Made by a program: the position numbers and the translations under genes
Shown: positions 59,600 to 64,000 of the stretch, piece by piece
How positions within the stretch are numbered: the first letter of the stretch is position 1
How the letters are laid out: each line of letters starts with the position of its first letter
Assembly (NCBI RefSeq): GCF_964204645.1
Contig: NC_134025.1
Coordinates: 30,658,001 to 30,722,000 of the forward strand
DNA: 64,000 bases
From: Tubulanus polymorphus
Taxonomy: Eukaryota > Nemertea > Palaeonemertea > Tubulaniformes > Tubulanidae
Reading direction: 5' to 3'
Notes under the pieces: model-generated
Seen by the model: only the letters and a program-made list of their open reading frames with translations
What the model was told of the DNA's origin: nothing
The model's database searches: none

Positions 59600-59957
59600 T
59601 ACATGTTTTATGGCAACAACAGCAATTTCTGTAAACATCGGGATCCAATTCGGCAATTCCAGGTTCAGTTTGACGATACATTTAGAATCAGTTCATATCC
59701 GATGTTCCTACCTCAGGAGGCTAAGTCTATCTGTGAACTGGATCCAGAAACAAAACTAACTGATAATCAGACAACACAGTATTTAACGTATTTACTATTG
59801 TATCTAGAATGTATTTAACATGTATTCGTTATGATTTATATTCATATTAAACACGTATGATGATTTTTAGTTTGTTAATTTTTTTGGGCGAGGGGGATAG
59901 GGCGGGGAGAGGCTTCATAATTGTCTATATCATAACAGGAGAATAAATGTACATAAA

Positions 59958-59958
59958 C

Positions 59959-60005
<47 letters not shown>
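59958..60005. repeat. (AAT)n microsatellite in the REPS 3' UTR
   Basis: About 15 AAT units starting 30 bp after the REPS stop codon (minus strand reads ATT). Confidence 0.95.
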
Positions 60006-60007
<2 letters not shown>

Positions 60008-60034
60008 CAGAGAATTGAATGATTGATGATAGAA

Positions 60035-63000
60035 TCAGCTCGAGAACGGTCGAAGATGTTCCAATTGTATTTCTATTCCTATTCGTTGTTCCATAACTTC
60101 TTGTAATTCTTGATTCAATTCTCCGTTTAAACGCGATAGCACAGTGTTGCGTTCCCGTTGACGACGTATCGCAGCTTGCAGATCTTGTTTATCTTTACTT
60201 ATTTGCCTGAAAATCAGAGGATAAAATTCAGAAACATTCATCGCACAAATAAAGCATATCATTCGATGGCGGTGGGTGAGAAAATACGATGCAGTCAGTA
60301 TCGATAGTGTTCTCAGGTTTATCATGGTTATCCGGAATCTGGTCAGATGTAAGCAGCACAGATTTCAAAGGACATGATTTTTACATCATAGTTGCAGTAC
60401 TGCATCAAGTTCCACAGTTATAGAGTAACTGACTGTTCAGAACTGTGAAATTAGGATCAAGGGCGAACATGCCAAGTTCCACAGTTATAGAGTAACTGAC
60501 TGTTCAAAATCAAAAGCTTTAACAATCAATTGATAACTCAGAACTGTGAAACTGGGATCGAGGGTGAACACGACATTCTATAAATCTTGATTGTACCCCA
60601 TTCACCCAAATTTAATATCTACTATCCTCAGTTATCTAACAGCCTCGATTATCCCCCAACGATATAATACATTGATTGGTCTCAACAGTGGCTGATAATC
60701 GACTGTAGATGGCTGAACAATGCACACATACCGAGCTTGTTTTTCTATTTCTTCTTGGTTTTCATCTTTACTTGGACTAGTGACCTATAAAAAACGGAAT
60801 GGAATTTCACTATAGCAAACATTAACATACAGTAGAATAGGAGACCATTGAATGAATCGTATATCGATATAATAACATACATTCATTTCAGTCGTTAATA
60901 CTGTAGATACCGTATCTGAAATTAGAAAATAACAGGAAACTTTCAAATTCTCAAATTTCATACAAAAACTCATTACGAAAACATCTACAAAATACTATCG
61001 AAATTACCTCCTGTTATATCCGATGATTTCTGGTTACCCCCAGGAGCCTGAAATTTAAATATACAAATCGGTTTATTTATCATTACATTATTGTCTTTAT
61101 GTTATTGATTTAAACATGCATCATCTACAATAGCCAGAACTGACCAGTCATTTATTTCTTTAACGCAGTAGTTTTCAACACAAATTACAGTAGTTTATCA
61201 TCAAAAATAGTGGTTTAATCAACAACGAACTAGAAATAAATCTGATTTTGAGCACATTTTTTCAATGTTATTTTTAGAGTAATTGAGTTCTAAAAATAGA
61301 AATAACTACTCTCAGTCAGATCTGAATATCAGTACCAGTAAAACATGTGAAATAAATAGCGATCTAAATATATCAATCAGTGACGATCAATCATGCTGTT
61401 AATTGAACAACTCTCCATCAATCTGAATAAATATTCCACAAGCTGAATAAAGCGATGTGCATGGCAGCCATATTATCAGCTTTTATTTCGACAAAAAACA
61501 TTAAATTCCATTTCTTAAAATTAACATATGACAAAAAATCAAATGAAACTACAGTAGACTGAGCTGTACTCGGTACCAGTCAACTCAATGTTACTTAAAT
61601 CTTGTTCATTCGTTTTCCCTGATTCTCTGGTCACCTCAGGGAAATAATCTCAATACTAAGTTCCTCAACCCTTAACTCTCAGCACTACCGAGGAGTAAGG
61701 CAGAGTCTACTGTACATTGATCCCTGATTCTCAACTCATTCTCAGCGCTACCGAGTTCCCTGATTCTCAACTCAGTCTCAGCGCTACCGAGTTCCCTGAT
61801 TCTCAACTCAGTCTCAGCGCTACCGAGTTCCCTGATTCTCAACTCAGTCTCAGCGCTACCGAGTTCCCTGATTCTCGACTCAGTCTCAGCGCTACCGAGT
61901 TCCCTAATTCTCAACTCAGAGTCTCAGCGCTACCGAGTTCCCTGATTCTCAACTCAGAGTCTCAGCGCTACCGAGTTCCCTGATTCTCAACTCAGTCTCA
62001 GCGCTACCGAGTTCCCTGATTCTCAACTCAGTCTCAGCGCTACCGAGTTCCCTGATTCTCAACTCAGTCTCAGCGCTACCGAGTTCCCTGATTCTCAACT
62101 CAGTCTCAGCGCTACCGAGTTCCCTGATTCTCAACTCAGTCTCAGCGCTACCGAGGAGTAAGGCAGAGTCTGCTGTACATTGATCATTCATCTAAATCAT
62201 TCATAAAGCATTTACGTAGAACCGTATAATGAAACCCAGTGAATTTAAAAACTATAATGACTACAAAGAGAGAGAGAGGCGTGAGTGATGTGTGTGTGTG
62301 TGCATCATAAGCTATCAGCGTAGAGCACTTACAAACAGACGATTCTCATGTAACGGTTCTGAACCGCGTTTATGAATAAATCGCGTAGCCGCGACGCACG
62401 GTAACGGTTCAGACGCACGTTTAAATCGACGCGCGAGATGCACTCGACTCTCGGAGTCGACTGACGACTGCCAACTGGGGTCGCTCTGTTGAGTGAAGAG
62501 CTGACGATTAATTACCTGAACAAATTAATCGAATCATTTAAATCACACTCTCATCTCATCTATTATATATATAAAAGTTAATAGTACTTACATCTCTAGG
62601 TGAAGCTCTAGGTGGAACTGCCGGGGGTGGCGCTAAATGTCCAAAACTACTACCACCAACTGAAATTATTCATAAAATATTCTTAATATAATATCACAAC
62701 ATTGTTTTGTGTATGCCGCACCCCTCCCAGACAATCAACATTTTAGCAGTGAAGTCTAGAAGATCTGAATTTCCATTGTGAGGTGATGTTATCTTTGGGG
62801 GTCAGGCCTTAGGTCCAAACAGAGACCTGGTGAAGTATTGGCCGTAAGTTGATAGTGAAGGGGTAAAGACAACAGGTGCCAGTTTTTAGACTGGTATCAT
62901 CTCAATTGAAAGAAATTGAGTTTATATAAAACCGACTCCAGTTTGTCTGATGGGGCTGGGTGTGTACAGTCAGCTGACTCACTGGTGAATTAGGGGCGAG

Positions 63001-64000
63001 TGAATATAAATTACCTGACTGTGCCTTCTTCGGGGTTGGTCTCGGTCTGCCTTGTAGCGGTGTTAAGTATTTAGCGTGCGGGTCCTCGCCATCTACAGTA
63101 CTAGAACGCTGTCGAGTCGGGCTGAGAACATTCTCCTGCTGCGGGTAATAATCACTAACAGTAGGATCTACAAACACACAACAACAAAAAATACAGTCAA
63201 ACTACATTAATTGATTATTTCATCGGATGAGTTCAATTCAATATTAAGCAGACATTTGTATAACTCATAAACATAATGATCGTCACAACAATGATGAATT
63301 TAAACATCAGTACCTGAAAACGTTCTTGATCTTTCAAACAGTTCATTAGGAGGAATAGGAACCCCATCAGGAGACATTCTTACAGCTACTGGATGAGCTA
63401 TTTTACAATCCTACAATATACGTATCAAATTACATCGACTTCAGTTGTGATATTTATCAAATGTGAAATGATTTGACACGAGATGAAGTAACTCACGGGA
63501 TCTGATAATGTCACTGGTTTAAACTCAAAATTCACAGGTTTAGTTCCTGGTGAAGATACAGCACTGGATGATGGTGATTCTGGTGGAAAATTGGTTGCCC
63601 ACTGTTCATAAAAAGGACAACATACTTTGAGAGTTATGATTTCTGATATTTTCAGTATTTTGCTGTTTTAATTAGGCACAACTTCTCAACTGTACCTGAT
63701 TTGGCTGATTTTGAACTTCAGTTGGAGTATGACGTTTTAATGTGCTACCAGGAGGCAGATCAGCAGCAAATGGTTCATCTATAATCAAATTACAACATTA
63801 GCACTGCACATAGGTAAATAGTTGATAACAACATGATAATCTTTTGAGCCTAAAATCCATATAAAATATGCTCATGATACTACCAACCAAAAATTGAAAG
63901 CTTTGACGAACAAACGAGTTTTGAGAGTTGATTCTAACTCACCGTTTACTAATGGTGTATATGGCATCAATGACGCTGGCAATTTATCAGGAATTTCAAC
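60035..64000 (-). CDS. REPS1: RalBP1-associated EH-domain protein (REPS1/REPS2), 3' part
   Basis: Eleven exons, all in phase: 64000-63943, 63778-63696, 63601-63497, 63410-63314, 63167-63015, 62659-62592, 62515-62333, 61047-61008, 60915-60881, 60784-60732 and 60206-60035; 348 residues before the stop. The first visible residues [11 protein letters not shown] match the end of the REPS EH domain (human LPEKLPESLMP), so the EH domains are beyond 64000. A Ser/Pro-rich linker follows, with an SH3-type [12 protein letters not shown] and an AVRMSPDG motif (human PIRMTP). The C-terminal coiled coil has [20 protein letters not shown] and ends LEHLRPFSS (human LEQLRPFSHL). In mammals this coil binds RalBP1 and the protein links Ral signalling to endocytosis. 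REPS1 is favoured over REPS2 by the PFS ending only. Confidence 0.9.
61672..62160. repeat. 36-bp minisatellite in a REPS intron
   Basis: About 13 copies of a 36-bp unit containing TTCCCTGATTCTCAACTCAG and TCTCAGCGCTACCGAG; two units carry an extra AG-type insertion. Since 36 is a multiple of three, frames stay open on both strands with 12-residue repeats, which are not genes. GAGGAGTAAGGCAGAGTCT stands at both edges (61691 and 62152). It lies between the exons at 62333 and 61047. Confidence 0.95.

Noticed and set aside
59603-59818. 71-codon plus-strand frame
   Set aside because: Lies in the probable 3' UTR of REPS on the other strand and has no family match.
61672-62191. Repeated [12 protein letters not shown] and [12 protein letters not shown] frames
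   Set aside because: A 36-bp array keeps all such frames open; it lies in a REPS intron.

Overview
The window is nuclear DNA of an invertebrate animal. Genes are split by phase-consistent GT/AG introns, the DNA is AT-rich, and minisatellites and small inverted-repeat (MITE-like) elements are very dense. Protein similarities (an invertebrate IGF2R, CNRIP1, REPS and peptide-type GPCRs) would fit a lophotrochozoan such as a mollusc, annelid or brachiopod. That placement is an inference, and no bacterial, viral or organellar gene was recognised.

Layout. (1) 1-2129: non-coding, with a long CT microsatellite. (2) 2130-17243, plus strand: a three-exon gene for a 199-residue secreted protein ending in an LDL-receptor class A domain; its 14-kb first intron holds most of the minisatellites. 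(3) 17244-23373: UTR and intergenic DNA. (4) 23374-42992, minus strand: a complete 42-exon gene for a cation-independent mannose-6-phosphate receptor (IGF2R/CI-MPR) of 2425 residues. I rebuilt it exon by exon with every splice phase matching; it has a signal peptide, 15 repeats, one membrane segment and a tail ending in the sorting signal known from vertebrates. (5) 33889-35013, plus strand: an intronless rhodopsin-class GPCR nested antisense in an IGF2R intron. (6) 45194-46315, plus strand: its close paralogue, just upstream of IGF2R. The two share a TATA-box leader, and a 132-bp-arm palindrome between the second copy and IGF2R carries 28 bp of that copy's coding sequence in its loop. (7) 48952-51943, plus strand: CNRIP1 in three exons. 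(8) 54670-55926, plus strand: a single-exon secreted or GPI-anchored leucine-rich-repeat protein. (9) 60035-64000, minus strand: the 3' eleven exons of a REPS1/2 (RalBP1-associated EH protein) gene that continues beyond the window.

The genes are unrelated neighbours rather than a pathway, although IGF2R and REPS both belong to endosomal and lysosomal membrane traffic. The most unusual signals are the nested GPCR and its paralogue with their repeats, the palindrome with captured coding sequence, the shifted set of predicted sugar-binding repeats in IGF2R, its 36-serine coding tract, and a minisatellite that seems to have grown out of a MITE.
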